A model generated the notes under the pieces. It searched no databases and had not been told where the DNA came from. It saw only the letters and a program-made list of their open reading frames with translations. 37,457 nucleotides of DNA from an uncultured Sutterella sp. (lineage in GTDB: Bacteria; Pseudomonadota; Gammaproteobacteria; Burkholderiales; Burkholderiaceae_F): positions 1 to 37,457 of the forward strand of contig OMXR01000006.1 in the NCBI GenBank assembly GCA_900315045.1, given 5' to 3'. Both the position numbers and the translations under genes were made by a program. Below are positions 17,411-27,635 of the stretch, piece by piece; the first letter of the stretch is position 1; each line of letters starts with the position of its first letter.

Positions 17411-19540
17411 ATGGGCTCACTAGATTTCATCATGAAACCGCGCTCGGTTGCAGTCATCGGCGCTAGCACAAAGCAGCACACAATCGGCTCGGACATCATG
17501 AAGCGTCTGCAGGAATACCGCTTCTGCGGCTCCATCTTCCCCGTGAATCCCAAGGGAGGCGTCATCGAAGGACTGCCCGCCTACAAGAGCGTTCTGGACA
17601 TCCCGGGGAAAATCGACCTCGCGATCATTGTCGTGCGCAACTCCTTTGTCCTTGACACCATTGACCAGTGCCACGAAAAGGGCGTCGGCGGGCTTGTCGT
17701 CATTTCCGCAGGCTTCAAGGAGGCAGGGGCCGAAGGCGCTCAGCTCGAGCGCGAGCTTCTTGCAAAAGTGAAGGCCTACGGCATGCGGTGCGTCGGCCCC
17801 AACTGTCTGGGCGTCGTCAACACGGCCCCTGACATTCGTCTTGACGGATGCTTTGCCGAAACCCTGCCCGAGCGCGGAGACATAGGCTTTGTCTCTCAGT
17901 CCGGCGCACTCGGCGGCGGCATTCTGAACATTCTCAAGGACCTCGGCATCGGCTTTGCACAGTTCATCTCCATTGGCAATCAGGCCGACGTCAACGCGGA
18001 AACCGCAATGGAATACTGGGAGAACGAGGCGGACGTGCGGCAGATCCTGCTGTACATGGAGTCAATCCAGAATCCGGAGAATTTCCGCAGGCTTGCAACC
18101 CGCATTTCCAAGAAAAAACCCATTCTCGCCCTCAAAGCCGGCCGCTCTGCCGCTGGCGCAAGCGCAGCAAGCTCTCACACAGGCTCTCTTGCCGGTTCCG
18201 ACAAAGCTGCCGCCGCGCTGCTTGCCCAGTCGGGCGTCATCCGTGAATTCTCGCTGCAAAAGCTCTTTGCCACCGCCAAAGTTTTCCGCAACTGCCCGAT
18301 TCCTGCCGGAGACCGCGTAGCCATCATCACGAACTCGGGCGGCCCCGGCATCATGGCCACGGATGCTGTGATCGAGCACGGCATGAAGATGGCCAAGATC
18401 AGCGACGCGACCAAGGACAAGCTCCGCTCGTTCCTGCCTGCGGCGGCCTCGGTTAAGAACCCCGTCGACATGATCGCTTCGGCCCCTCTGGAGCACTACC
18501 GCCAGACTCTCGAGACGGTTCTGGCCGATGACGCTGTCGACATGGTGATCACCATCTATCTGCCGTTCCTGGGGCTCAAGGATACCGATGTGGCCGAGTG
18601 CATCATGCAGGTGAAGGCCGCCCATCCGGAAAAACCCATTGTCGGCGTATTCATGACCAAGAATGCTTTCTTCAGCGCAATCTCCGACATGAATCCGACA
18701 GTTCCCTTCTACATGTATGCAGAGGAAGCGGTCGACGCGCTTGCCCGACTCAACGAGCAGCGCATCTGGATGGCCAAGCCGGCAGGCAAAGTGCAGAGCT
18801 TTTCCGTTGACAAGCAGGCCGCACAGGCGGTCTTTTCAGCCGCGCTCAGAGAAAACCGCGCTCAGCTCACGACCAGAGAAAGCATGGATGTGCTTGCCGC
18901 CTACGGCGTGCGGACCTGCGGATCGGGCTTTGCCCAGGACATCGAGCAGGCTGTCGCCATCGCAAACCGCATCGGCTACCCCGTGGTGATGAAGATGACC
19001 AGCAAGACGACATCTCACAAAACCGATGTCGGCGGCGTACGCGTGAACATCACCTCCGAAGCAAAACTGCGCTCCGAGTACGCGGATCTCATTGCAAAAC
19101 TGACCGAGCGGGGACTTTCCGCCGGGCTTGAAGGCGTCATCATTCAGGAAATGGTCAAGGGAACGCGAGAGATGGTCTGCGGCATTGCCACCGATCCCCA
19201 GTACGGTCCGATGATGATGTTCGGCCTGGGCGGCGTGTTCATTGAAGTCATGAAGGATGTGACATTCCGCCTTGCCCCGCTCACGGATATCGACTGCGCT
19301 GAAATGGTGCGCAGCGTCAAGGCATACAAGCTGCTCGAGGGCGCCCGCGGCACGACGCCGGCGAACATCCCTCAAATTGAAGAGACCCTGGGACGACTCT
19401 CCCAGCTTGTCGCCGACTTCCCGTTTGTCGATGAGCTCGACATCAATCCCCTCATGATCAGCGAAAGGAACGGCGAGGCGATAGCCGTTGACGGCCGCAT
19501 CAAGATGCGGCTTGCCGAGGCTGCCGGCGCGATCTCCTGA
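17411..19540 (+). CDS. Acyl-CoA synthetase, ADP-forming, single-chain (alpha–beta fusion)
   Basis: Family of acetate–CoA ligase (ADP-forming): acyl-CoA + ADP + phosphate gives acid + ATP + CoA, with a phospho-histidine intermediate. A CoA-binding Rossmann domain at ~1–130 (SVAVIGAS), succinyl-CoA ligase-like domains (CVGPNCLGVVN, FVSQSGALGGG, NSGGPGIMATDA), and a C-terminal ATP-grasp domain at ~485–705 (YPVVMKMTSKTTSHKTDVGG, DINPLMI) are in the usual order. H256 in SSHTGSLAGSD is the likely phosphorylated residue. No GNAT domain is attached, unlike the Pat acetyltransferases. The start at 17411 has AAGGAG seven bases upstream; length is 709 residues. It probably saves ATP in anaerobic metabolism; the acyl substrate is unknown. 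Confidence 0.9.
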   Translation: MGSLDFIMKPRSVAVIGASTKQHTIGSDIMKRLQEYRFCGSIFPVNPKGGVIEGLPAYKSVLDIPGKIDLAIIVVRNSFVLDTIDQCHEKGVGGLVVISAGFKEAGAEGAQLERELLAKVKAYGMRCVGPNCLGVVNTAPDIRLDGCFAETLPERGDIGFVSQSGALGGGILNILKDLGIGFAQFISIGNQADVNAETAMEYWENEADVRQILLYMESIQNPENFRRLATRISKKKPILALKAGRSAAGASAASSHTGSLAGSDKAAAALLAQSGVIREFSLQKLFATAKVFRNCPIPAGDRVAIITNSGGPGIMATDAVIEHGMKMAKISDATKDKLRSFLPAAASVKNPVDMIASAPLEHYRQTLETVLADDAVDMVITIYLPFLGLKDTDVAECIMQVKAAHPEKPIVGVFMTKNAFFSAISDMNPTVPFYMYAEEAVDALARLNEQRIWMAKPAGKVQSFSVDKQAAQAVFSAALRENRAQLTTRESMDVLAAYGVRTCGSGFAQDIEQAVAIANRIGYPVVMKMTSKTTSHKTDVGGVRVNITSEAKLRSEYADLIAKLTERGLSAGLEGVIIQEMVKGTREMVCGIATDPQYGPMMMFGLGGVFIEVMKDVTFRLAPLTDIDCAEMVRSVKAYKLLEGARGTTPANIPQIEETLGRLSQLVADFPFVDELDINPLMISERNGEAIAVDGRIKMRLAEAAGAIS

Positions 19541-19555
19541 CCGGTGCCGGAACGA

Positions 19556-19584
19556 GCGAGGGGCGGAAAACCTCCGCCCCTCGC
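19556..19584. terminator. Perfect inverted repeat between acyl-CoA synthetase and rnpB
   Basis: GCGAGGGGCGGA (19556–19567) pairs exactly with TCCGCCCCTCGC (19573–19584) around a five-base loop. It lies between two convergent transcripts and probably ends both, although neither side has a T tract. Confidence 0.6.
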
Positions 19585-19593
19585 ACTGGATTT

Positions 19594-19920
19594 CAGTCAC
19601 GCACGTCGCACCTGTAAGCCGGATTATGTTCCGTGCGCCGCAAGGCGCACGGTGACGACCATTCATCTAGAACGGAACTCGCGTCCCGCTTCAAGCCATC
19701 TACCCGCAGCCATCTCCCGGACCGGGATCGGGCGGCTGCTTATTTGATGTTGCTCCCCGTAGAGATTGCCCGTTTCACCCGGACTGAACCGGCTCGTCTC
19801 TGTTGCTCTGATCCGCGCCTTGCGGCGGACAGGTGTTACCTGCTACGGCGTCCTGCGGAGTCCGGACTTTCCTCAGACAGAACCAGGCTGCCCGCGGTCA
19901 TCCGATGCGGCTTGCGTGAG
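19594..19920 (-). ncRNA. rnpB: RNase P RNA (M1 RNA), bacterial type A, compact
   Basis: Catalytic RNA that trims the 5' leader of pre-tRNAs. On the minus strand the P4 core GAGGAAAGTCCGGAC is at 19874–19860. It is followed by conserved AGGTAAC, GCAACAGAGA, GGGTGAAAC, GGAGCAACATCAAATAAG, CTAGATGAATGG and ATAATCCGGCTTA. P1 pairs about 15 bases (CACGCA… near 19918 with …TGCGTG ending at 19598) with two mismatches, which sets both ends to within a few bases. The RNA is about 327 nt, shorter than the 377 nt of E. coli. The stretch between GGGTGAAA and GGAGCAA is about 15 nt, where E. coli has the P13 and P14 hairpins, so these seem to be missing. Confidence 0.96.
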
Positions 19921-19926
19921 CACGGG

Positions 19927-19955
19927 ACTTTACTCGGATTGCGCCCTGTGCGCAA
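19927..19955 (-). promoter_or_regulatory. Predicted rnpB promoter covered by an inverted repeat
   Basis: On the minus strand TTGCGC (19955–19950), a 17-base spacer and TAAAGT (19932–19927) form a sigma-70-like promoter that would start transcription at the 5' end of the RNase P RNA. The dyad GGATTGCGC (19936–19944)/GCGCAATCC (19950–19958) overlaps the -35 box and fills most of the spacer. Confidence 0.6.
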
Positions 19956-20159
19956 TCCGGACTGTCTAAAAAAACCAACACTTACGGAGCCGGCGCAATT
20001 TCCCACGGCTCTTCCCGACGGACGGAACCATTTTGCGCCTTCCTTAAGCAACTCCTGCCCCCGCCGGTGCTAGCCTTCGGTTGCTGCAGTGTCCGGCAAT
20101 CCGCAGGTCATTATCATTGCGTGCCCGCGCACTGACGAATTTCTATAGGAACTCATCTC

Positions 20160-21437
20160 ATGTCCATCAATGAAGAACTTTTTGCTCGCGCTCAAAAAAC
20201 AATTCCTGGCGGCGTGAACTCTCCCGTACGTGCATTCCGCAGCGTGGGCGGAGCCCCGCGCTTCATCACCCGGGCCAAGGGCCCCTACATGTGGGATGAA
20301 GAGGGCCGCCGCTTCATCGATTACATCGGTTCCTGGGGCCCGATGATTCTCGGACACAATCACCCGAAGGTGGTTGAAGCCGTTCAGAAGGCGGTCGAAG
20401 ACGGCCTTTCCTTCGGCGCCGTCACCAAGGCCGAGATCCTCATTGCCGAAGAGATCGTCAAGATCATGCCCAACATGGAGCAGGTTCGTCTCGTCAGCTC
20501 CGGCACGGAAGCCGGCATGAGCGCCCTGCGCCTTGCCCGCGGCTACACCGGCCGCAATAAGATCGTGAAGTTCGAAGGCTGCTACCACGGTCACTCCGAC
20601 AGTCTGCTTGTCAAGGCAGGCTCCGGCATGCTCACGTTCGGCAATCCGTCCTCTGCAGGAATTCCGCAGGGAACCACGCAGCACACGCTCGTTCTTGAAT
20701 ACAACAATCCGCAAGCGCTCAAGGACTGTTTTGCCCAATACGGCGATGACATTGCCTGCGTCATCGTCGAGGCGGTCGCCGGCAATATGAACATGGTGCC
20801 CGCCACGCAGGAATTCATCGACACGATGCGCAGCCTGTGCACGCAGTACGGTGCGCTGCTCATTGTCGACGAGGTCATGACCGGCTTTCGGGTTGCCCTG
20901 CAGGGAGCCCAATCTCTTTACAAGGTTGAACCCGACATCACCATGCTCGGCAAGGTCATCGGCGGCGGCATGCCCGTGGCAGCCTTTGGAGGCCGCAAGG
21001 AAGTCATGGACAAGATCGCCCCGCTCGGACCGGTCTACCAGGCCGGCACCCTCTCGGGCAATCCGGTTGCCGTGGCCTGCGGCCTTGCCACGCTCAAGGA
21101 GATTCAGCGGCCAGGCTTTTACGAGGAGCTCTCGGCAAAGACCAGCCGTCTTGTGAACGGGCTTGTCCAGGCGGCTCGCGACGCAGGCGTTCCGTTCTGC
21201 GCCCGCAGCCTGGGCGGCATGATGGGACTGTTCTTCCTGCCGGAGCTGCCGCAGGGGTTCGGCGATGTCATGAAGGCCGATCCCGCCGTCTTTGCCAGAT
21301 TCTTTAACGGCATGCTTGAACGCGGCGTTTATCTGGCGCCCTCGATCTACGAGGCCGGTTTTGTGTCCATCGCCCACACCGACAAGGAGATTGATGCCAC
21401 AATTGCCGCAGCACGTGAATCGTTTGCCCTGCTTTGA
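20160..21437 (+). CDS. hemL: Glutamate-1-semialdehyde 2,1-aminomutase
   Basis: HemL converts glutamate-1-semialdehyde to 5-aminolevulinate in the C5 route to haem, in the cytoplasm with PLP. The family opening [16 protein letters not shown], the [13 protein letters not shown] block, [23 protein letters not shown] and [12 protein letters not shown] are all present. The PLP lysine is K265 in [17 protein letters not shown]. Length of 425 residues is standard. AGGA sits nine bases before the ATG. The divergent neighbour is rnpB. dsbD follows after six bases and is probably cotranscribed. Haem supply fits a genome making multihaem cytochromes, but no regulatory link is visible. Confidence 0.97.
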   Translation: MSINEELFARAQKTIPGGVNSPVRAFRSVGGAPRFITRAKGPYMWDEEGRRFIDYIGSWGPMILGHNHPKVVEAVQKAVEDGLSFGAVTKAEILIAEEIVKIMPNMEQVRLVSSGTEAGMSALRLARGYTGRNKIVKFEGCYHGHSDSLLVKAGSGMLTFGNPSSAGIPQGTTQHTLVLEYNNPQALKDCFAQYGDDIACVIVEAVAGNMNMVPATQEFIDTMRSLCTQYGALLIVDEVMTGFRVALQGAQSLYKVEPDITMLGKVIGGGMPVAAFGGRKEVMDKIAPLGPVYQAGTLSGNPVAVACGLATLKEIQRPGFYEELSAKTSRLVNGLVQAARDAGVPFCARSLGGMMGLFFLPELPQGFGDVMKADPAVFARFFNGMLERGVYLAPSIYEAGFVSIAHTDKEIDATIAAARESFALL

Positions 21438-21443
21438 ACCATC

Positions 21444-23606
21444 ATGATGAAGCTAAGCCGAACCCTTGCCAAATGGATCATCGCCGCAGGCTCCCTGATA
21501 TGCGGGGCTTGCGCGATGGCCGCGCCCAATGTCTTTGACCGTGCCTCCGCTCAAAGCGGAGCATCCGCCCCGAAGACAGTCTCCGCCGACATCGTCTCCT
21601 CTTCCCTTGACGTCATACCAGGGACGGATTTCGATATCGCCGTCAGACTCAGGCACGAGTTCGGCTGGCACACGTACTGGATCAACCCGGGCACAACCGG
21701 CAAACCCACCACCATCAAATGGGCAACGCCCCAGGAATGGGAGATTCAAAGCCTCGGCTGGCCGGCTCCTGACATGGAGCAAAAAGGGCCGATCGCCAGT
21801 TTCGTTTACTCCGGCCAGATTCTGCTCCCCTTCAAGGTCAAGGTTCCTATCGGGGAAAAGCTCAATCAGTCTAAGAAAATCTCGGCTCATGTGGAGTGGC
21901 TCGCCTGCAAGGACATCTGCATTCCTGGGCAGGCGGACATTTCCTTCTCGGTAAACATTGCCCCTCAGGAACTCCCCGCTCCTGAGGCGTCCCTGATTCC
22001 TCAGGCGCTGGCACAGATTCCCGGAGAGGTCAACACTTCCGGCAGCATCAAAGCCTATTACGAGGCCGACCGCCTGAGCTTTGAGGTTTCGAGTTCCATG
22101 GGCTCCGTTGAGAACAGACTCCTCGTTCTGCCCCAGGAACGGGGACTGGTCGACTACGATCAGGGGTTTGTACTGCAGGACGCGGCAAAAGCCAAGAAGC
22201 TGTACCTGAAAACAACCGAACAGTTCCAGAAAAAGCCTCCTGAATCCATCAAAGCGCTCATTGTGGCCGACAGGCCGCGCTCAACCGGATGGGCGGTTCA
22301 GACCGATATCGAATTGGCGCCGGGAAAAGTAAGCCGCCTGCCGTTCCTTGCGCTGGACAAACCCGCCCCGGTCCAGTCCCAGGTTTCCCTCTCGTCGCTC
22401 TCGGCCATCCTGTTTGCCTTTTTGGGGGGATTGATCCTGAATCTCATGCCCTGCGTTTTTCCCGTCCTGAGCCTGAAAATTCTTCAGCTTGTGGACACCA
22501 AGCGCACAAAAGGCCCCCTGTGGGTGCACGGAGTAGCGTTTACCGCTGGCATTTTGCTCACCATGACGGCGCTCTCGGCCACGCTGATGCTCCTGCGCGG
22601 CACCGGAAGCATGATCGGCTGGGGCTTCCAGCTTCAGTCGCCCTGGGTCGTTGCCATTCTGGCTCTGCTCTTTTTCTCGATCATGCTCAATCTGCTGGGG
22701 CTCTTTGAATTCACCGCGGCAAGCCATCTCTCGGATGCCCGGACCATCCGGAAGCTTCCGACCCACGGCCCGCAAGGCAGTTTCTGGACCGGAGTTCTGG
22801 CTGTTGTGATCGCCTCGCCCTGCACGGCTCCCTTCATGGGCGCAGCGCTCGGGTACGCACTGACGCAGGATACCTGGGAATCAGCTGCGATTTTCCTCGC
22901 TCTGGGCTTCGGAATGGCACTTCCCTGGCTCGTTCTCACCGTCATCCCGGTCTGGACGAAACTGCTGCCGCGGCCCGGCGCCTGGATGGTGTCGCTGCGC
23001 CGCATCATGGCCCTTCCCATGGCAGTGGCTGTCATATGGCTGTTCTGGGTTCTCAGTCATCAGGTGAGTTTTTACGGTCTGGTTGCACTGCTGATTGCAA
23101 GCTGCTCTCTCACCGTCATGCTCTGGGAGATCGGCAGAAGCCAGTATGGCAGAGGCTCTTCTGCAATTCTGAAAATCCTGACCGGCCTTGTGGCGGCAGC
23201 CTGCATCGCCCTGATTGCCTCGGGAGCCTTCACGGCCGCGCGGCATGTGCAGAACAAGGGCTGGGAGCGCTGGAGCGAACAGGCCGTCCTGGATGCCCTG
23301 GAGCAGAAGACCCCTGTCATCGTCGATTACACCGCGGCCTGGTGCGTCACCTGCCAGTTCAATGACAAGGTGCTCATCCGGACCAATGTATCGGACAGAG
23401 CGCTCGCCGAACTGGGTTACCGCAAATTCGTCGCTGACTGGACGAACCGGGATGAAGCCATCACCCGGTCACTGGCCAGTTTTGGCAGAAACGGCGTTCC
23501 GCTTTATGTCCTGTACAACGGAACAAGCGGCAGGGCAACCATTCTGCCCGAACTGATTACGCAGCCGCAATTCGTCGAGGCGCTAAAGCGCAACTGCCAG
23601 CAATAA
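21444..23606 (+). CDS. dsbD: Protein-disulfide reductase, DsbD/ScsB-like
   Basis: Carries electrons from cytoplasmic thioredoxin across the inner membrane to periplasmic partners such as DsbC. A signal segment (~10–27) precedes an N-terminal periplasmic domain with a CxxxC pair, C155 and C159 in ACKDICIPG; the block FGWHTYWINPGTTGKPTTI resembles the ScsB subtype more than E. coli DsbD. The membrane domain (~315–590) carries the redox cysteines C337 in NLMPCVFP and C460 in ASPCTAPF. A C-terminal thioredoxin domain has WCVTC (C634, C637). All six cysteines of the relay are present. Length is 720 residues. Two adjacent ATGs (21444, 21447) follow hemL by six bases without a clear Shine-Dalgarno. 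Confidence 0.9.
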   Translation: MMKLSRTLAKWIIAAGSLICGACAMAAPNVFDRASAQSGASAPKTVSADIVSSSLDVIPGTDFDIAVRLRHEFGWHTYWINPGTTGKPTTIKWATPQEWEIQSLGWPAPDMEQKGPIASFVYSGQILLPFKVKVPIGEKLNQSKKISAHVEWLACKDICIPGQADISFSVNIAPQELPAPEASLIPQALAQIPGEVNTSGSIKAYYEADRLSFEVSSSMGSVENRLLVLPQERGLVDYDQGFVLQDAAKAKKLYLKTTEQFQKKPPESIKALIVADRPRSTGWAVQTDIELAPGKVSRLPFLALDKPAPVQSQVSLSSLSAILFAFLGGLILNLMPCVFPVLSLKILQLVDTKRTKGPLWVHGVAFTAGILLTMTALSATLMLLRGTGSMIGWGFQLQSPWVVAILALLFFSIMLNLLGLFEFTAASHLSDARTIRKLPTHGPQGSFWTGVLAVVIASPCTAPFMGAALGYALTQDTWESAAIFLALGFGMALPWLVLTVIPVWTKLLPRPGAWMVSLRRIMALPMAVAVIWLFWVLSHQVSFYGLVALLIASCSLTVMLWEIGRSQYGRGSSAILKILTGLVAAACIALIASGAFTAARHVQNKGWERWSEQAVLDALEQKTPVIVDYTAAWCVTCQFNDKVLIRTNVSDRALAELGYRKFVADWTNRDEAITRSLASFGRNGVPLYVLYNGTSGRATILPELITQPQFVEALKRNCQQ

Positions 23607-23611
23607 TTCTT

Positions 23612-23644
23612 CTTCGGGCGCGTTCTACCTGAGCGCCCCCGAAG
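23612..23644. terminator. Hairpin between converging dsbD and dacB
   Basis: CTTCGGGCGC (23612–23621) pairs imperfectly with GCGCCCCCGAAG (23633–23644), with a bulge. It overlaps the last codons of dacB. No clear T tract follows, so termination is only likely. Confidence 0.4.
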
Positions 23645-25064
23645 CCACCCAGCGGTTGACGGCATCAATGAATGCCTTTCCGTGAGGCTTTCTTCCCGAT
23701 CCCGGATAGTTCACTGTCACGGCCACGCTCCAACGCCGTCCCGCCACGTCGGTGAGGTATCCGGCCTCGGCCCAGACGTTGTTGATGTAGCCTGTCTTCA
23801 TGTGCGCACTGCCCGAGGAAACGCCGCGCTTTCTCATCGTACCGTCCAGTCCTGCGATCGGCAGACTGCTGATGAATTCGGCGGCATAGGGACTCTTGTA
23901 TGCATAGTTGAGCACCTTGCCCATCGCCCTTGGCGATATCCAAGCCTTGCGCGAGAGACCGGAGCCGTTTTCCAGATTCACCTCTGCGACGGGCACGGAA
24001 CACTCCTGAAGCCATCGGTCGAGCACTTTTCGACTACGCTCAATTGATGCCGGCTGCGCCCAGCCGTATTCATCCATGAACGAGAGCGTGAGATAGAGCT
24101 GGCGCGCCATCGGATTGTTGGAGTACTTGTTGATGAGCCCCACAATCGTGACGAGCGGCTTGGAATCCTCCGTGAGGAGCAAAAAGGCATCCTGATCGGC
24201 CTTGCCTTCGATGCCCCTGCCTTTCCAGACAATGCCGGTCTGCGCTAGAACGTACCCCAGAGAGCGTGTGAAAAACTCGTCCGCGCTGTAGCCCGCGTAG
24301 TGCCAGGACTTTGTGCCGCATGACAGGGGATACGCCCCCTTGAAACTGACTTTCGGTCCGGAAAAATCTCCGTGAAGGCGCCTCTGCCACTCGTCGCCGT
24401 CGCAGCGCGCACTGCGATCAAGCGGAACAGTCCTTTGAACCTGGATGCCCATGAGTCCGGGAAACGATGTGATTCTCGCGATACCCGCCATGGAATCCGG
24501 ATGAAACGTCAGCGAGAGCGACTTCATGTTTGTGAGCAGCGCATCCGCTCCCACGTTGTACGACTCGTTTGCCTCGCCGTCAAAAGCTCCCTGATCGATC
24601 ACTTCAACTGCAAAAGCGGACCGATCCAGCGTGATGTCCCCGACAATCTCGCGAACCCCAAGCCCGCGCAGTCTCTCGGCCATCAGCCAGAGCGACTCGC
24701 TCACCCGGTGCGGATCCCCGTCGCCTGTGATCGATACCGAAGTGATGCGTCCGCGCTCGTCAGGTGCCGCATCTGCCCTGACAAGCGTTTTCCAACGGAA
24801 TGCAGGCGTGAGCAGATCCAGGCCTGCCATTGTCGTCACAACCTTTGCCGTGCTCGCAGGCGTGAAATTGCGCGTGCCGTTTACGGAAAGCGCAGGCTTG
24901 TCAACACCAGCAGGAGATATCCAGATGCCGATCATGGATTCGGTGAGCCCCGCCCTTTGTGCCGCCTGCCGCAGTGCGGGAGGCATCGCCGCATCCGCCG
25001 CTCCTGCGGCCAGAGCGGCCAGCATCAGCACAACCATCTGTTTTCTATAGTCTTTCAGAAACAC
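23625..25064 (-). CDS. dacB: D-alanyl-D-alanine carboxypeptidase/endopeptidase (PBP4 type)
   Basis: A periplasmic low-molecular-mass penicillin-binding protein that trims or cleaves peptidoglycan peptides. The three active-site motifs are SxxK at S71–K74 (PASTAKVV), SxN as SNN at 315–317, and KTG at 423–425 (HMKTGYINN). A large insertion between the first two motifs is typical of PBP4. A signal peptide covers about residues 10–26 (VVLMLAALAAGAADA). The GTG at 25064 has AGAGG about eight bases upstream and is preferred over the unsupported ATG at 25037. Length is 479 residues. It is divergent from groES. Confidence 0.93.
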   Translation of the reverse strand: MFLKDYRKQMVVLMLAALAAGAADAAMPPALRQAAQRAGLTESMIGIWISPAGVDKPALSVNGTRNFTPASTAKVVTTMAGLDLLTPAFRWKTLVRADAAPDERGRITSVSITGDGDPHRVSESLWLMAERLRGLGVREIVGDITLDRSAFAVEVIDQGAFDGEANESYNVGADALLTNMKSLSLTFHPDSMAGIARITSFPGLMGIQVQRTVPLDRSARCDGDEWQRRLHGDFSGPKVSFKGAYPLSCGTKSWHYAGYSADEFFTRSLGYVLAQTGIVWKGRGIEGKADQDAFLLLTEDSKPLVTIVGLINKYSNNPMARQLYLTLSFMDEYGWAQPASIERSRKVLDRWLQECSVPVAEVNLENGSGLSRKAWISPRAMGKVLNYAYKSPYAAEFISSLPIAGLDGTMRKRGVSSGSAHMKTGYINNVWAEAGYLTDVAGRRWSVAVTVNYPGSGRKPHGKAFIDAVNRWVASGALR

Positions 25065-25119
25065 TTCAGACCTCTACCCCCTTGCCGGACAATCTTCGTG
25101 AAATTTTCGCAGATCGGGA

Positions 25120-25148
25120 CTTGAAAAAAAACTGCCCCGTCCCCATAT
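25120..25148 (+). promoter_or_regulatory. Sigma-32 (RpoH) heat-shock promoter for groESL
   Basis: CTTGAAA (25120–25126), a 14-base spacer and CCCCATAT (25141–25148) match the RpoH consensus almost perfectly. It gives a 5' leader of about 100 bases before groES. No CIRCE (HrcA) element is present. Confidence 0.88.
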
Positions 25149-25163
25149 ACCCTTATGCGTGAG

Positions 25164-25230
25164 GACAGGGTGCCTGTATCAGGCATGACTGATCCAGCAG
25201 ATTCAAGACAAGCCGCCAGGAAACGGCGGC
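25164..25230 (+). promoter_or_regulatory. Structured 5' leader of groES
   Basis: Within the leader are the dyad TGCCTG-TAT-CAGGCA (25171–25185) and a stable hairpin GCCGCC (25212–25217)/GGCGGC (25225–25230) followed by AACTTTTT. The second ends 16 bases before the GGAG ribosome site at 25247. It could be a weak attenuator or protect the mRNA; no function is shown. Confidence 0.45.
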
Positions 25231-25257
25231 AACTTTTTAACGATTTGGAGTTAGAAA

Positions 25258-25545
25258 ATGCAGATTCGTCCTTTGCACGACCGCGTGATTGTCAAGCGCC
25301 TTGAGGCCGAGACCACGACCGCCAGCGGCATCGTTCTTCCTGACAGCGCCGGCGAGAAGCCCGATCAGGGTGTTGTTCTGGCCGTCGGCCCCGGCAAGCG
25401 CGATGACTCGGGCAAGATCATTCCGATGGACGTGAAGGTTGGCGACAACGTTCTCTTTGGCAAGTACTCCGGCCAGACCGTCAAGGTGGGCGGCGAGGAA
25501 GTTCTCGTGATGCGCGAAGAAGACATCATGGGCGTTCTCGAGTAA
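25258..25545 (+). CDS. groS: Co-chaperonin GroES
   Basis: The 10-kDa lid of the GroEL folding chamber. The start [18 protein letters not shown], the mobile-loop region with [18 protein letters not shown], and the end [12 protein letters not shown] are textbook. The length of 95 residues is exact for the family. GGAG lies seven bases before the ATG. groEL follows after 49 bases in the same transcript under the sigma-32 promoter. Confidence 0.98.
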   Translation: MQIRPLHDRVIVKRLEAETTTASGIVLPDSAGEKPDQGVVLAVGPGKRDDSGKIIPMDVKVGDNVLFGKYSGQTVKVGGEEVLVMREEDIMGVLE

Positions 25546-25567
25546 TCGGATTTCCAAACTTTTCTGA

Positions 25568-27232
<1,665 letters not shown>

Positions 27233-27247
27233 TCAGCGCCGCACAAT

Positions 27248-27357
27248 TCAGGCGGAGACCTTCCGCCTGACGCTGCAGATGGGCGGATCCGGACAAACTC
27301 CTGGTCCGCCTTTTTGACACCAGAGAAATCGTTTTGCTCTTTTGCAAAACGATTTTT
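27248..27357 (+). terminator. Tandem terminators after groEL
   Basis: Three hairpins follow in series. TCAGGCGGA (27248–27256)/TCCGCCTGA (27262–27270) has no T tract. A stem between 27282 and 27310, ending GGTCCGCC, is followed by TTTTT. AAATCGTTTTGC (27326–27337)/GCAAAACGATTT (27344–27355) is a perfect 12-bp stem running into T. The set insulates the next operon from the strong heat-shock transcript. Confidence 0.85.
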
Positions 27358-27635
27358 CGTTTTTGCGATGTTGCTGGGCACTTCTTCGTAAATAATTCCC
27401 CCGAGTGTATTTCTCCTTCTGCCGACAGGCTGCCTGTCTGGCTTTCCGCCCTGATGACTTTTTTGTGATCAGGGCATTTTCTTGCCTGACCGCAGAAAAA
27501 ACCGTCCAAAAATCAGCCTTCGGTGACGCCAGGGCACCATTCAGCCTTTCTGTTGGCAATACGCAAACTGCTTAAGTAGCGCTTGGGGATACTGTTCCTC
27601 CCGTACAAACAAACCCATCCTATCGGAGGATCACC
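27358..27635 (+). promoter_or_regulatory. Upstream region of the flavin reductase operon with two dyads
   Basis: No gene is seen in these 278 bases. A near-continuous dyad GACAGGC-T-GCCTGTC lies at 27424–27438. A second inverted repeat, GCCCTGAT (27448–27455)/ATCAGGGC (27468–27475), is followed by ATTTTCTT and may be a further terminator. No convincing sigma-70 or sigma-54 promoter could be named. The operon's ribosome site is TCGGAGGA, seven bases before the ATG at 27636. The first dyad is a candidate operator for the operon's own regulator, by inference. Confidence 0.4.

Noticed and set aside
19633-20073. Short frames in the rnpB region
   Set aside because: They overlap the RNase P RNA, whose conserved core and P1 helix explain the sequence.
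20070-21377. 435-codon minus-strand frame opposite hemL
   Set aside because: Antisense shadow of a strongly conserved gene.
25065-25257. CIRCE element for HrcA upstream of groES
   Set aside because: No TTAGCACTC-N9-GAGTGCTAA-like sequence is present; the sigma-32 promoter explains regulation.
27553-27576. Possible sigma-54 promoter (TTGGCAATACGC…) before the flavin reductase
   Set aside because: The GG-to-GC spacing does not fit the -24/-12 consensus.
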